In this document: positions 21,194 to 31,994 of the stretch, piece after piece
Layout of the letters: every line of letters begins with the position of its first letter
Position numbering within the stretch: the first letter of the stretch is position 1
Source: Ryuthela nishihirai
Taxonomy: Eukaryota > Arthropoda > Arachnida > Araneae > Heptathelidae
NCBI GenBank assembly: GCA_038380435.1
Contig: JAWZYU010000028.1
Location: forward strand, 41,289,095-41,353,094
Reading direction: 5' to 3'
DNA: 64,000 nucleotides
Position numbers and translations under genes: made by a program
Notes under the pieces: model-generated
The model's database searches: none
What the model was told of the DNA's origin: nothing
What the model saw: the letters and a program-made list of their open reading frames with translations, nothing else

Positions 21194-21895
21194 AGAGGTA
21201 ACCCAACTACCAATCTTTTGAATAAGTTGTTTGCTCTTTTGGAACCAATCATTGCTCTCATGAAAGAAAAAGAAAAAGAACCACCCACAACTAGAAGACC
21301 ACGAATGGGAACAGGATCTGATGTTCTTTATAGATGTAATGCAACACCTCCAATGTTTAAATCTGGCACTTCGAGGAAGGAACAAAGTTATTACAGAACT
21401 TGCCCAATCAGTTTTTGGAATGAAATAAAGCTTTTTCAAAGAGATCTGCCAACAAAGACATTTGACCACTTTCCCAACCTTAAATTAAGAATAACCGCAT
21501 TTCCTGATGTTGAAATTAAAGACAGGAAATTGAAATAATACGAAAGAAACTTAGAAACACTTTATAATGATTTTGAGAACAGGTTTAAGAAACTAAAAAG
21601 CTAAAGCCATGTTTTGAATTTCTTGTGAATCCTTTTTTGATTGATGTCATCAACGATGGATGTTGTTGCACCTTTTGCCTCGGATGTTGCTTCAATAGGA
21701 GCAGAGCTTATTGAACTGCAGGAAGATGTGGGTTTGAAGGTAGTTAAAACTTTTGGGAACAAATCCCAGAAGCAAAGTAATCTTCAGAAAACTGACTTCA
21801 GACTACTCTGTTTTTGGGACAACTTAATGTTATGAATCTCTCTTCTCTGTAATGGAATTTGTCAAGTCAAAACATCGTGCTATCCTCACTAGCAG

Positions 21896-22927
21896 CCACC
21901 TCACTGAGCTTCTTAGAATAGCTCTGACATCCTACCAGCCGCCTCACTGAGCTTCTTAGAACAGCTCTGACATCCTACCAGCCGCCTCACTGAGCTTCTT
22001 AGAACAGCTCTGACATCCTACCAGCCGCCTCACTGAGCTTCTTAGAACAGCTCTGACATCCTACCAACCACCTCACTGAGCTTCTTAGAACAGCTCTGAC
22101 ATCCTACCAGCCACCTCACTGAGCTTCTTAGAACAGCTCTGACATCCTACCAACCACCTCACTGAGCTTCTTAGAACAGCTCTGACATCCTACCAGCCAC
22201 CTCACTGAGCTTCTTAGAACAGCTCTGATATCCTACCAACCGCCTCACTGAGCTTCTTAGAACAGCTCTGACATCCTACCAGCCGCCTCACTGAGCTTCT
22301 TAGAGCAGCTCTGACATCCTACCAACCACCTCACTGAGCTTCTTAGAACAGCTCTGACATCCTACCAGCCGCCTCACTGAGCGCCTTAGAACAGCTCTGA
22401 CATCCTACCAACCACCTCACTGAGCGCCTTAGAACAGCTCTGACATCCTACCAGCCACCTCACTGAGCTTCTTAGAACAGCTCTAACATCCTACCAACCG
22501 CCTCACTGAGTGCCTTAGAACAGCTCTGACATCCTACCAGCCGCCTCACTGAGTGCCTTAGAACAGCTCTGACATCCTACAAGCCACCTCACTGAGCTTC
22601 TTAGAACAGCTCTGACATCCTACCAGCCGCCTCACTGAGCTTCTTAGAGCATCTCTGACATCCTACCAACCACCTCACTGAGCTTCTTAGAACAGCTCTG
22701 ACATCCTACCAGCCGCCTCACTGAGCTTCTTAGAGCAGCTCTGACATCCTACCAACCACCTCACTGAGCTTCTTAGAACAGCTCTGACATCCTACCAGCT
22801 GCCTCACTGAGCTTCTTAGAACAGCTCTGACATCCTACCAACCACCTCACTGAACTTCTTAGAACAGCTCTGACACCCTACCAGCCACCTCACTGAGCTT
22901 CTTAGAACAGCTTTGACATCCTACCAG
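21896..22927 (+). repeat. 43-bp minisatellite in hAT transposase C-terminus
   Basis: Exactly 24 units of 43 bp (CCRCCTCACTGAGCTTCTTAG ... ACATCCTA). A single unit encodes HLTELLRIALTSYQ in the transposase frame, and the sequence after the array continues the protein (PDFKLLTAKMK). The 23 surplus units add 989 bp, which is not a multiple of three. The first unit alone keeps the isoleucine codon ATA (GAATAG), while most others have GAACAG, so the array probably spread from a mutated copy. Variants AACC/AGCC alternate through much of the array, hinting at a two-unit subrepeat. Confidence 0.95.
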
Positions 22928-23164
22928 CCAGATTTTAAACTGTTAACTGCAAAAATGAAGACTCAATTAAAGTCTTCAACGAGCAGAGATTAAACATATT
23001 CTGCTTTGGTGAGTAGGACTACCAATATAGTTGTATTTTTTATTTATAAATGCAGTTTTAATATTTTCTGTGGCTCTTGAACGTTCAAAAGTGTATGAAA
23101 AATATTTTGTGGCTCTTCTTATCGAAGGACTTGCCCATCCCTAGTCTATGTCATTGCCCTAATT

Positions 23165-23440
23165 CAGGCATGGGAAAACTTTTCAGTTGGAAAACTTTTC
23201 AGTTGGAGGGTTGCATAGAAATCTGAAATGGAAGGGTGGGATAGCAATGAAATATATAATTAATAACGTAACGAACTCAAAAGAATATCTTAAGTGAAAT
23301 AAGTTATAAACAATATAATTTTATTACAATTGTTTTAACGAGAATTCACTTGCCAATGCTGGATTATACAGTCGGAAACCTGTTTTTTAGTCAGGAGCCA
23401 AAATAGCCAAAAAAAATGTAAAGCAAAATATTTTGAGAGC
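23165..23440 (+). mobile_element. Possible hAT left end
   Basis: CAGGCATGGGAAAACTTTTC, then AGGGTTGCATAGAAATCTGA, resembles the start of Charlie-like hAT elements. A short local duplication of GGAAAACTTTTCAGTTGG is present. I find no matching right end or TSD. The first 20 bp or so follow directly after the TSD of the hAT at 19586-23144. Confidence 0.45.
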
Positions 23441-23446
23441 TGCACA

Positions 23447-23801
23447 CAGGTAGCGCACCAGGCTTGTACTGTAGATCCCAGGTTCGAGTCCCAGCTGGGT
23501 CAGCGTTGAGATTTATCTCCGCAAAATTCCTCGCCCTGCCCACGGTCAGTAGGTGACAGCGATGGGCTTGGAAAGGCCGCCATCCGTCGGGTGGGACGTT
23601 AAGCCGTGGCTCCGTGTGCTGGAGATAGCCATACCTTGTTCTCGTTAAAGAACACGCTGGACGAGAGGCTAAACATCTGTATCCCAACAGCTATTCCAGT
23701 GGGTCCCCTCCCCCAACCATATCTGAGCCTTCGGGGTCCATGTGACCTGGCCATTTAGCCCATGGTGTGAAAAAAGTGCCGCTCAGAGGTAAAACAACCC
23801 A
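23447..23801 (+). mobile_element. SINE-A, lacking the first part of the head
   Basis: Starts at AGGTAGCGCACCAGG, so the A box is partly lost; B box and body are intact. Ends at AAAACAACCC. Confidence 0.9.
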
Positions 23802-23888
23802 AACAACTGACCAAATCCTTTACTTAACTAGGACCATATTATATAGTTTACTTGAAGGATGAATAAAATGATTCGTACATAGTTAACA

Positions 23889-23913
23889 AGAGGTAAAACA
23901 ACCCAACCCAACT
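23889..23913 (+). mobile_element. Isolated SINE-A tail scrap
   Basis: AGAGGTAAAACAACCCAACC matches the last bases of SINE-A with no body attached. Extreme truncation or a deletion remnant. Confidence 0.6.
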
Positions 23914-23990
23914 GTAAGGAAAATTGTAAAGTTTCAATGACCAAAAATGTCACCTACTGATAACACTGCGCCCATGCAGAATCGTTGGTT

Positions 23991-24386
23991 TGGGATTGGG
24001 CTGCTTTACCTCTGAGCGGCACTTTTTTTGCACACAATGGCCTAAATAGCCAGGTCACAAGGACTCCAAGGGCTCAATGGAAGTTGGAAAAAAGACACCC
24101 ACTGGAACAGCTGTTGGGAGGTTGATGGTAGTCTCCCGTCAAGCCCACCCAGGGTGTTCTTTAACGTGCACGTGATATGGCTTTCCCGCACACGGAAGTT
24201 CGACTTTACGCCCATCCGAAGGACGGCGGCCTTTCCAAGCCCATCGGGTTACCGTACTCACCGAGGGCTACGTGGTGGGTGAGGAGGGGTTGCGGAGATG
24301 TGTCTGAACGCTTGCCCAGCTGGAACTGCAACCTAGGAATTAGAGTTTGCAAGCCTGGCGCGCTACTGACTGAGCCACCCCGCTCC
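23991..24386 (-). mobile_element. SINE-A, full length, old
   Basis: Tail TGGGATTGGGCTGCTTTACC through head GCCACCCCGCTCC, diverged throughout. A 31-bp tandem repeat begins immediately at its head end. Confidence 0.85.
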
Positions 24387-24480
24387 ACTTCCATCAGGGA
24401 GCAGTCGTCTTCGCACCACTTCCATCAGGGAGCAGTCGTCTTCGCTCCACTTCCACCAGGGAGCAGTCGTCTTCGCTCCA
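24387..24480. repeat. 31-bp repeat, three units
   Basis: Three direct units, ACTTCCATCAGGGAGCAGTC plus GTCTTCGCTCC, with single-base differences. They start exactly at the end of the SINE-A head. Confidence 0.95.
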
Positions 24481-24549
24481 AGTATTAAAAACAATGTAGG
24501 CCTAGATTACATTAGTTTTTTAATATAATTCAATAGTTATTATCTGTTG

Positions 24550-24932
24550 TTGGGTTGTTTTACCTCTGAGCGGCACTTTTTTGCACACCATGGGCTAAAT
24601 GGCCAGGTCACATGGACCCCGAAGGCTCAGAGAAGGTTGGGGGAGGGGACCCACTGGAACAGCTGTTGGGAGACAGATGGTAGTCTCCCGTCAAGGCCAT
24701 CCAGCGTGTTCTTTAACGTGCACAGGGTATGGCTCTCCCGCACACGGAGCCACGGCTTAACGTCCCATCCGACGGACGGCGGCCTTTCCAAGCCCATCGG
24801 TGTCCTCTACTGACCGTGGGCAGGGCGGGGAATTTTGCGGAGATAAATCTCAACGCTGACCCAGCTGGGACTCGAACCTGGGAACTACAGATTACGATCC
24901 TGGCGCGCTACCGACTGAGCCACCCCCGCCCC
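24550..24932 (-). mobile_element. SINE-A, full length
   Basis: Perfect 12-bp TSD TATTATCTGTTG at 24538-24549 and 24933-24944. Confidence 0.97.
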
Positions 24933-24944
24933 TATTATCTGTTG

Positions 24945-25404
24945 CAATACTTAATTGTTCAATAAAGTTTTAAACTACAATTCATTTTTTATTGGGAGCC
25001 TCTACAAACCTGTATCCTAGCCACAATCTACGTTTTTATCCAAAAAAAAAAAATCGATAAAAAATGCAATAAAATACTTTTACTTCTTAAAAAATGATAG
25101 TAGAGATCATGGATTACAATAAAACTAGCAAAACTCATTTTTATACCCGCTTAACATAACGACGAAATTATCAGATTTCGAATTCACGAGTGGATAGTTC
25201 AGCTAATGGATGAACTGCTACGACATTTTTAAGTCGCAGAAATTTATGTTTTATGTACATTGTCTGGAAATCTCGTCTAGACATTGTGTCTCGAAAACTG
25301 TCTAGTTGCAAAGATCAAACAGTATTAAAAATGTTGCTTCGAACTGGGACTGAAAATAAATGAGGCAGAACTTTTCTATCAAAAATAGTGTGATGATGAT
25401 GCAG
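24945..25404. other. AT-rich spacer
   Basis: No gene or element recognised. Confidence 0.5.
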
Positions 25405-26213
25405 TTGGGTTGTTTGAGCAGCATTTTTTTGCTCTGAGCAACATTTTTTTTGCTCTGAGCAGCATTTTTTTTGCACAACATTGGTTGGGGCGGGGGTGGC
25501 TCAGTCGGTAGCGCGCCAGGCTCGTAATCTGTAGTTCCCAGGTTCGAGTCCCAGCTAGGTCAGCGTTGAGATTTATCTCCGCAAAATTCCCCGCCCTGCC
25601 CACGGTCAGTAGGGGACACCGATGGGCTTGGAAAGGCCGCCGTCCGTCGGATGGGACGTTAAACCGTGGCCCCGTGTGCGGGAGAGACATACCCTGTGCA
25701 CGTTAAAGAACACGCTGGATGGCCTTGACGGGAGGCTACCATCTGTCTCCCAACAGCTGTTCCAGTGGGTCTTCTCTTCCAACCTTCTCTGAGCCTTCGG
25801 GGTCCTTGTGCCATGGTCCATTTAGCCCATGGTGTGCAAAAAGTGCCGCTCAGAGGTAAAACAACCCACAACATTGGCTAAATGGCCAGGTCACAAGGAC
25901 CCCGAAGGCTCAGAAAAGGTTGGGGGAGAAAACTCATTGGAACAGCTGTTGGGAGACAGATGGTAGCCTCCCGTCAAGGCCATCCAGTGTGTTCTTTAAC
26001 GTGCACAGGGTATGGCTCTCTGCCGAACACGGGGCAACGGCTTAACGTCCCATCCGACGGACGGCGGCCTTTCCAAGCCCTTCGGGGTCCACTACTGACC
26101 GTGGGCAGAGCGGGGAGTTTTGCGGAGATAAATCTCAACTCAGACCCAGCTGGGACTCGAACCTGGGAACTGCAGATTACGAGCCTGGCGCGCTACCGAC
26201 TGAGCCACCCCCT
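25405..26213 (-). mobile_element. SINE-A host copy split by an antisense SINE-A
   Basis: The host is 25405-25484 (tail) and 25868-26213 (body and head). Its tail holds a small tandem expansion, three copies of TGAGCARCATTTTTTTGCTC type at about 25415-25475. The plus-strand insert occupies 25485-25867. Confidence 0.9.
25485..25867 (+). mobile_element. SINE-A, full length, nested
   Basis: TSD ACAACATTGG at 25475-25484 and 25868-25877. The target site is the host SINE-A tail, in the same region hit at 2141 and 44850. Confidence 0.95.
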
Positions 26214-26696
26214 ATAATGATGGAGTTCTGAGGGTAAAATCAAAGTGACATACTCTTGCGTTGCTTTATATTGTTCAACGTTAGAAAAAAAGAAATAAAA
26301 CAACAGTTACAAGCCTGAAAAAAAAATTTCCAACTGAAATCTTTAAATTTTAGAGTAGCTGCATTTGGTTATTTTTAACACCACGTTGCACTCGCAAACG
26401 CCCTGCTAAGAGGAGTAAAAGTCGTTGGGTGTCCTTAATGTGACCTTTCAGAAGACTAAAAGCTTTTCTTTCTTCCCTTTAAAAGACCCAACTGTCCTGG
26501 CTCTTTTCGCCTTTTTCATGGAGATTTATGGAGGCGATTTACTGCATCGTGTCCGAGGCTTCGCAGTTGGTATTTGAACTTTAATGCGCACGCATACGAG
26601 CATCAATGATGGCGAAAGTAATGCATTTTCCATATGGAATATAGAGGAATCGAACAGCGTCCATCATGTCTACGTCAAAGCATTCAGTCTGTGATG
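26214..26696. other. Spacer
   Basis: No gene or element recognised. Confidence 0.5.
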
Positions 26697-27064
26697 TACA
26701 GTCGCTCAAAAAAATATCCGAACACTATGGTTGATTACAGAATTCAGAAAGAATATCTGGCAAGGATTTGTTTTCAAATATTAGTGATCTGGCAACCTTC
26801 GTGTCACGTGACACGAAGGTTGCCAGATCACTAATTTTTGAAAAAAATCGTTGCCAGATATTCTTTCTGAATTCTGTAATCAACTATACGAAGGTTTTCA
26901 GATCATTAATTTCTAAAAAAATCGATGCCAGATATTGTTTCTGAATTCTGTAGTCAACTATACGAAGGTTGCCAGATCACTAATGCCTAAAAAAAACGCT
27001 GCCAGATTTTTTTCTGAATTCTGTAATAAACCATAGTGTTCGGATGTTCCTTTGAGCGACTGTA
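26697..27064. mobile_element. Tc1-like palindromic element
   Basis: TACAGTCGCTCAAAAAAATA at the left and CCTTTGAGCGACTGTA at the right. The interior repeats GTTGCCAGATCACTAAT and GAATTCTGTAATCAAC several times in both orientations, around a TCACGTGA centre. The right half holds extra diverged copies of the arm, as if the arm were tandemly duplicated. Confidence 0.8.
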
Positions 27065-27092
27065 TTGAGGTTGAAAGCCGAAATACTTCTGG

Positions 27093-27450
27093 CTGGGGAG
27101 TAGCTCAGTTGGTAGCGCGCTAAACTTCTAATCTCCAGGTCCCAGATTCGAGTCCCAACTGTTGCAACGTTGTGATTTATCTCCACACTGACTCCGGTGA
27201 GAAAGGGGGCGCTGATGGGCTCGGAAAAGTTGTCGTCCGTCGCATGGAGCGTTAAGCCGTGACTCCGGTGTCAGGGAGAGCCATTCTCTGTGTGCATTAA
27301 AAACACACTTGACGAGAGTCTTCCAGTTTTCTCCTAACAGCTGTCCAGTGGGTCCTTTTTCTCCAAATTTCTCTGAGCTGTTGGGGTCCTTGTGACCTGG
27401 TCACTTAGTCTATCGTGTGCAAAAAAAGTGCCTCTGAGAGGAAGAGCAGC
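27093..27450 (+). mobile_element. SINE-A relative, old
   Basis: Head GGGGAGTAGCTCAGTTGG with B box GATTCGAGTCCC. The body matches SINE-A at low similarity and the tail is degenerate. This may be an older subfamily. Confidence 0.8.
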
Positions 27451-27580
27451 AATGCTTACACGACTCCTTCGCCACCTTATGAGAGACAGCGATCTCATCC
27501 AAAAAAATCGTGTCATGATTTTAGTACACATATGTATAAACTACGTCCACTCTAACTGAGTAAAGATTACATCACCACTT

Positions 27581-27704
27581 TTGAACTCATTCATCATCCA
27601 TTATAACATAAGGCTATATCGGAAAAATCTTCCCAAGATACTTGGGGCAGGGGTGGCTCAGTTGGTAGCGCGCCAGGCTTGGAATCTGCAGTTCCACATT
27701 CGAG
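27581..27704. repeat. Segment duplicated at 17809-17931
   Basis: Non-SINE sequence TCATTCATCATCCATTATAA followed by a plus-strand SINE-A head. Here the SINE continues normally past CCACATTCGAG, so this is the better candidate for the source locus. Confidence 0.9.
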
Positions 27705-28935
27705 TCCCAGCTGGGTCAGCGTTGAGACTTATCTCCGCAAAATTCCCCGCCCTGCCCACGGTCAGTAGGGGACAATGATGGGCTTGGAAAGACCTTCGGA
27801 TGAGACGTTAAGCCGTGGCTCCGTGTGCGGGAGAGTCATCCAACGTGTTAAAGAACACGTTGAATTGCCCTGACGGGAGGCTTTGGGTTGGGTTGTTTTA
27901 CCTCTGAGCGGCACTTTTTGCACACCATGGGTGAAATGGCCAGGTCACATGGACCCCGAAGGCTCAGAGAAGGTTGGGGGAGGGAACCCACTGGAACAGC
28001 TGTTGGGAGACAGATGGTAGCCTCCCATCAAGGCCATCCAGCGTGTTCTTTAACGTGCACTGGGTATGGCTCTCCCGCACACGGAGCCACGGCTTAACGT
28101 CCCATCCTACGGACGGCGGCCTTTCCAAGTCCATCGGTGTCCCCTACTGACCGTGGGCAGGGAGGGGAATTTTGCGGACATAAATCTCAACGCTGACCCA
28201 GATCGACCTGGGAACTACAGATTACGAGCCTGGCTCGCTACCGACTGAGCCACCCCCGCCCCCCACATTCGAGTCCCAGCTGGGTCAGCGTTGAGACTTA
28301 TCTCCGCAAAATTCCCCGCCCTGACCACGGTCAGTTGGGTTGGGTTGTTTTACCTCTGAGCGGCACTTTTTTGCACACAATGGACTAAATGGCCAGGTCA
28401 CATGGACCCCGAAGGCTCAGAGAAGGTTGGGAGAGGGGACCCACTGGAATAGCTGTTGGGAAACAGATGGTAGCCTCCCGTCAAGACCATCCAGCGTGTT
28501 CTTTAACGTGCACAGAGTATGTCTCTCCCGCACACGGGGCCACGGCTTATCGTCCCATCCGACGGACGGTGGTCTTTCCAAGCCCATCGGTGTCCCCTAC
28601 TGACGTGGGCAGGGCGGGGAATTTTGCGGAGATAAATCTCAACGCTGACCCAGCTGGGACTCGGATCTGGGAACTACAGATTACGAGCCTAGCGCGCTAT
28701 CGACTGAGCTCCCCCGTCCCCCCGGTCAGTAGGGGACAATTATGGGCTTGGAAAGACCTTCGGATGAGACGTTAAGCCGTGGCTCCGTGTGCGGGAGAGT
28801 CATCCAGCGTGTTAAAGAACACGCTGGATGGCCTTGACGGGAGGCTACCATCTGTCTCCCAATAGTTGGTGCCCTCCCCCAACCTTCTCTGAGCCTTCGG
28901 GGTCCATGTGACCTGGCCATTTAGCCCATGGTGTA
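27643..28935. mobile_element. Rearranged nest of SINE-A copies
   Basis: A plus-strand host SINE-A (recognisable by CACATTCGAG, GACAATNATGGG and CATCCANCGTGTTAAAG) occurs as three pieces: 27643-27882, 28264-28334 and 28723-28935. Minus-strand SINE-A copies separate them at 27883-28263 and 28335-28722. Piece 2 and the start of piece 3 repeat sequence already in piece 1, so part of the host was duplicated. The second insert has a short TSD, CGGTCAG, at its borders. Confidence 0.85.
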
Positions 28936-29229
28936 TTTGAAAATACTTTTGGTTTTACAAGAAGAGGAAACCTGTAACGTGCACAAGATGCAGTTACCCC
29001 AACATAAGCCTAAAATACAATCTCACGTGTAGACAGCCCCTGCAGAACTCGCTGTTTTTTTATAAATACGAAGGTTTTGAATCCTAGCGGCTTCTGCAAA
29101 TACGTCTTTATTGCTTTCTTTAAAAACAACACTGTCATGAGGCAGGCGATGGCCTCTTCAAATCGTTTGTTCTGATTTTTTTTTTAAAGAGATACCGTCC
29201 GATTTGCAGCAGACTTCGTGAACCCATTG
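28936..29229. other. Spacer
   Basis: No gene or element recognised. Confidence 0.5.
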
Positions 29230-29652
29230 TTGTCGCATTTACCTCTGAGCGGCACTTTGCACACAATGGCCAGGTCACAAGGACTCGAGGCCACCTTCAC
29301 ACCCTCAAGGCCACCTTCCATCCTCGAGGCCACCTCGAGGTCCAGGTCACAAGGACCTCGAGGGCTCAGAGAAGGTTGGGAGGCGAGGACCCACTGGACC
29401 GCTGTTAGGAGACAGATGGTAGCCTTCCGTGAAGGCCATCCAGCGTGTTCTTTAACATGCACAGGGTATGGCGATCCTGCATATGTGGCCACGGCTTGAC
29501 GTCTCATCCGAAACCCATCGGTGTCCCCTAGAGACCGAGGGCAGGGAAGATAGTTTTGCGTGGATAAATCTGAACGCTGGCCCAGGCGGGACTCTAACGT
29601 GGGAAATGCAGATTACGATTCTGGCGCGCTACCGACTGAGCCATCCCCTTCC
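29230..29652 (-). mobile_element. SINE-A, old, with a small internal expansion
   Basis: Near-complete from a degenerate tail to head GAGCCATCCCC. At 29281-29350 there is a local expansion of CTCGAGGCCACCTTC-like motifs, where consensus has a single CAAGGACCCCGAAGGCTC. Confidence 0.8.
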
Positions 29653-30102
29653 AAGGATTCAAAGAAAGTTGGGAAATGAATATATATATATTGTTAAGAG
29701 ATATCTGTTAGGAGGCACAGCAGTTTCCAAGATTATCCAGCGTGTTGTTTATGGTGCAGATGACATGTCTCTCTTCACACGGACCCATGGCTTAATATCT
29801 CTTTCGATGGACATCGGCTTGAACATGGCCACCGGTGTCTCTTACTGACAGTGGACAGGGTACGGGTTTAATATTTTATTAACAGGGTACGGTATTAATA
29901 TTAAGCCATGGGTCACACGGACCCATGGCTTAATATCTCTTTCGATGGACATAGGCCTGAACATGGCCACCGGTGTCTCTTACTGACAGTGGACAGGGTA
30001 CGGGTTTAGAGGGGATAAATCTCAACGCTGGCAAAGACAAGATTCGAACCTGGGAACTAAAAATTACAAGGATTGATGCTAAAGATTGAACCAACCCCCT
30101 CC
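29653..30102 (-). mobile_element. SINE-A, very old, with an internal direct duplication
   Basis: Diverged SINE-A body in which a segment of about 95 bp (CACACGGACCCATGGCTTAA ... GTACGGGTTTA) occurs twice, at 29776 and 29914 (spacing 138 bp). The two copies are nearly identical although the element is old, so the duplication is recent. The head region ends near 30090. Confidence 0.75.
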
Positions 30103-30397
30103 CCCGCAAAATTCCCCCACCCTGCTCACGGTCAGTAGGGGACACCGATGGGCTTGTAAAGGCCGCCGCCCGTCGGATGGGACGTTAAGCCGTGGTCCCG
30201 TATGTGCGAGAGCCATATTCTGTGCACGTTAAAGAACACGCTGGATGGCCTTGACGGGAGGCTACCATCTGTCTCCCAACAGCTGTTCAAGTGGGTCCCC
30301 TCCCCCAACCTTCTCTGAGCCTTCGGGGTCCATGTGACCTGGCCATTTAGCCCATGGTGTGCAAAAAAGTGCCGCTCAGAGGTAAAACAACCCAACC
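30103..30397 (+). mobile_element. SINE-A, 5-prime truncated
   Basis: Begins at CCGCAAAATTCC, without the tRNA-like head, and ends at CAACCCAACC. Confidence 0.9.
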
Positions 30398-30891
30398 TCT
30401 TCCCCCAAAATGGTTTTTCCGAATGCATTTACCGAATTGCAAAGTGTCATTATTAGAATTCTAAAAGAATTTCTGGCGACAGAGGGATTTTCGAAGAGCG
30501 GATGTAATGAGCAGAAATATTCAATAATGTAAGAGTGAAAATACGTGAGCAACGTTCCGTAAATGACACTCCTGTGGATTCAGTTTGATAATGCATTGGT
30601 AAAAAAAGGAATCGTTGCGCGACGACACCCCGAGGGTTAAATAAACATTTGTTGGAGACGACTCTCTACATTCCGAAGCCATTAGCATCCCCATTAGGCT
30701 CCCAAGTGATGGCCAAACAGGAGACGAAACATCTGAAGCAGAACTTGCGGCATGCCTGGCAATGAAAATATTTCCTCTCATTATGAACATCTCAAAGAGG
30801 ACTGAGAGGATCAGATGAAACTTGACGTTGTGAGTAAATATTTCTCGCCTTTGCTATTGGCTTTAAGGAGCTGGCTCAGATGATTCATGTG
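30398..30891. other. Spacer
   Basis: A 89-codon minus-strand frame at 30521-30790 has no recognisable domain. No element identified. Confidence 0.45.
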
Positions 30892-31850
30892 TTGGATTGT
30901 TTTCTTTTAGCGCTGAGCGGCGTTTTTATGAATACAGTGGGCCAGGTTTACCAGGATCTCAAGAGATCAGAGATGGATGGGAGAAAGGGAACTCTGCACA
31001 TCTATTGGGAGGAAGAGGATGTTCTGGACATCTGGTGTGAGGAAGAGGATGTTATGGACATCTGTTGGAAGGAAGAGGATGTTTTGGAAATCTGGTGGGA
31101 GGAAGTGGACGTTATGAACATCTGTTGGGAGGAAGAGGATATTCTGGAAATCTGGTGGGAGGAAGTGGACGTTATGGACATCTGTTAGAAGGAAGATGAT
31201 GTTCTGGACATCTTTTGGGTGGAGGATGATGTCTGAACATCTGGTGGGAGGAAGAAGATGTCCTGGACATCTGTTGGGAGGAAGAGAATGTCCTGGATAT
31301 CTGTTGGGAGGAAGAGGATGTCCTGGATATCTGTTGGGAGGAAGAGGATGTCCTGGATATCTGTTGGGTGGAAGAGGATGTCCTGGACATCTGTTGGGAG
31401 GAAGAGGATGTTATGGGCATCTGTTGGGAAAAAAAGGATGTTCTGGATACCTGGTGGGAGGAAAAGGATCTTCTCGACAACTGTTGTGAGGAAAAGGATT
31501 TTCAGGGCAGTTGGTGATAAGAAGAGGATGTTCTGGAGAGCTGGTGGGAGGAATAGGATCTTCTACCGAGCGAATGGGAGGAAGAGAATCTTCTAGACAG
31601 CTGTTGAAAAAAAAAAACGAAACACTTCCATTAATATCATAGAGTGGATTATTTAAACTGCACAGATTATGACTTTTCTGCACACGGAACCACAGATTAA
31701 AATTCTATTCAACAGACGATGGGTTTTACAAGCCCATCGATTTTCCCTTTATCACTGAGAGCAGAGTTGGAATTTGTGGAAAATATCTCAAAGCATCCGC
31801 AGTTAGGACTTGAACCTCGAAACTGCAGGTTAAAAGCCTGGTGGATTATG
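30892..31850 (-). mobile_element. SINE-A, old, expanded by an internal minisatellite
   Basis: The tail (GTTGGATTGTTTTCTTTTAG ... GCTGAGCGGC) and head-side body (CACACGGAACCACAGATTAA ... GGACTTGAACC) are recognisable on either side of a 30-bp array. Without the array the parts align with one SINE-A. A poly(A) stretch at 31604 interrupts the body. Confidence 0.85.
30995..31605. repeat. 30-bp minisatellite grown from SINE-A
   Basis: About 20 units of ACATCTGTTGGGAGGAAGAG plus GATGTTCTGG. The unit corresponds to the SINE-A segment GGAACAGCTGTTGGGAGACA. The period is divisible by three, so four different open frames span it on both strands; none is a gene. Confidence 0.93.
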
Positions 31851-31994
31851 TGATGCGCAGATTACAGCGCTGCCTGATCTCATAATAAACGAGATTATAT
31901 TATTTTCATTGCGTTTATGGTTTATGGTTTAAGTGATTTCCAGTGGCGTGATTGCTGGAAGCAGTTAGGGCAGTGTCTCGCAAGCTCTTTTACT

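Larger units (their letters stand above)
20520..22993 (+). pseudogene. hAT transposase (GTF2IRD2/ZBED-like), multiply broken
   Basis: Segments in different frames follow the order expected for Charlie-like hAT transposases. Between about 20660 and 20827: IIRTSAKTHREFRNLL, then (after a frameshift) SFYSIVRRLST. After the SINE, at 21207-21600: LLNKLFALLEPI and HFPNLKLRI. At 21640-21760: ELIELQEDVGLK. At 21850-21930: FSVMEFVKSKHRAILTSSHL and TELLRIALTSYQ. After the minisatellite: PDFKLLTAKMK, with a TAA stop at 22991. The last portion is the conserved C-terminal dimerisation region. The N-terminal part, including any zinc finger, is not recognised. It is clearly inactive. Confidence 0.75.
19586..23144 (+). 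mobile_element. hAT transposon with degraded transposase
   Basis: Perfect 8-bp TSD TCTATGTC at 19578-19585 and 23145-23152. The left end AAAGGTGGGCAAACTGCGGC and the right end (complement of CTTGCCCATCCCTAG) are related, as in Charlie-type hAT elements. A recognisable transposase runs on the plus strand from about 20520 to 22993. It is broken by a SINE-A at 20828-21193, several frameshifts and a 43-bp minisatellite; a SINE-A dimer lies upstream at 20076-20513. The outer boundaries are still intact. Confidence 0.85.

Noticed and set aside
21170..21538. Host gene (GTF2IRD2-like)
   Set aside because: The similarity is to the hAT-derived portion; the sequence lies between hAT termini with a TSD and is full of frameshifts.
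30521..30790. 89-residue minus-strand frame as a small gene
   Set aside because: No recognisable domain, no neighbours and no compositional support; frames of this length are expected by chance.
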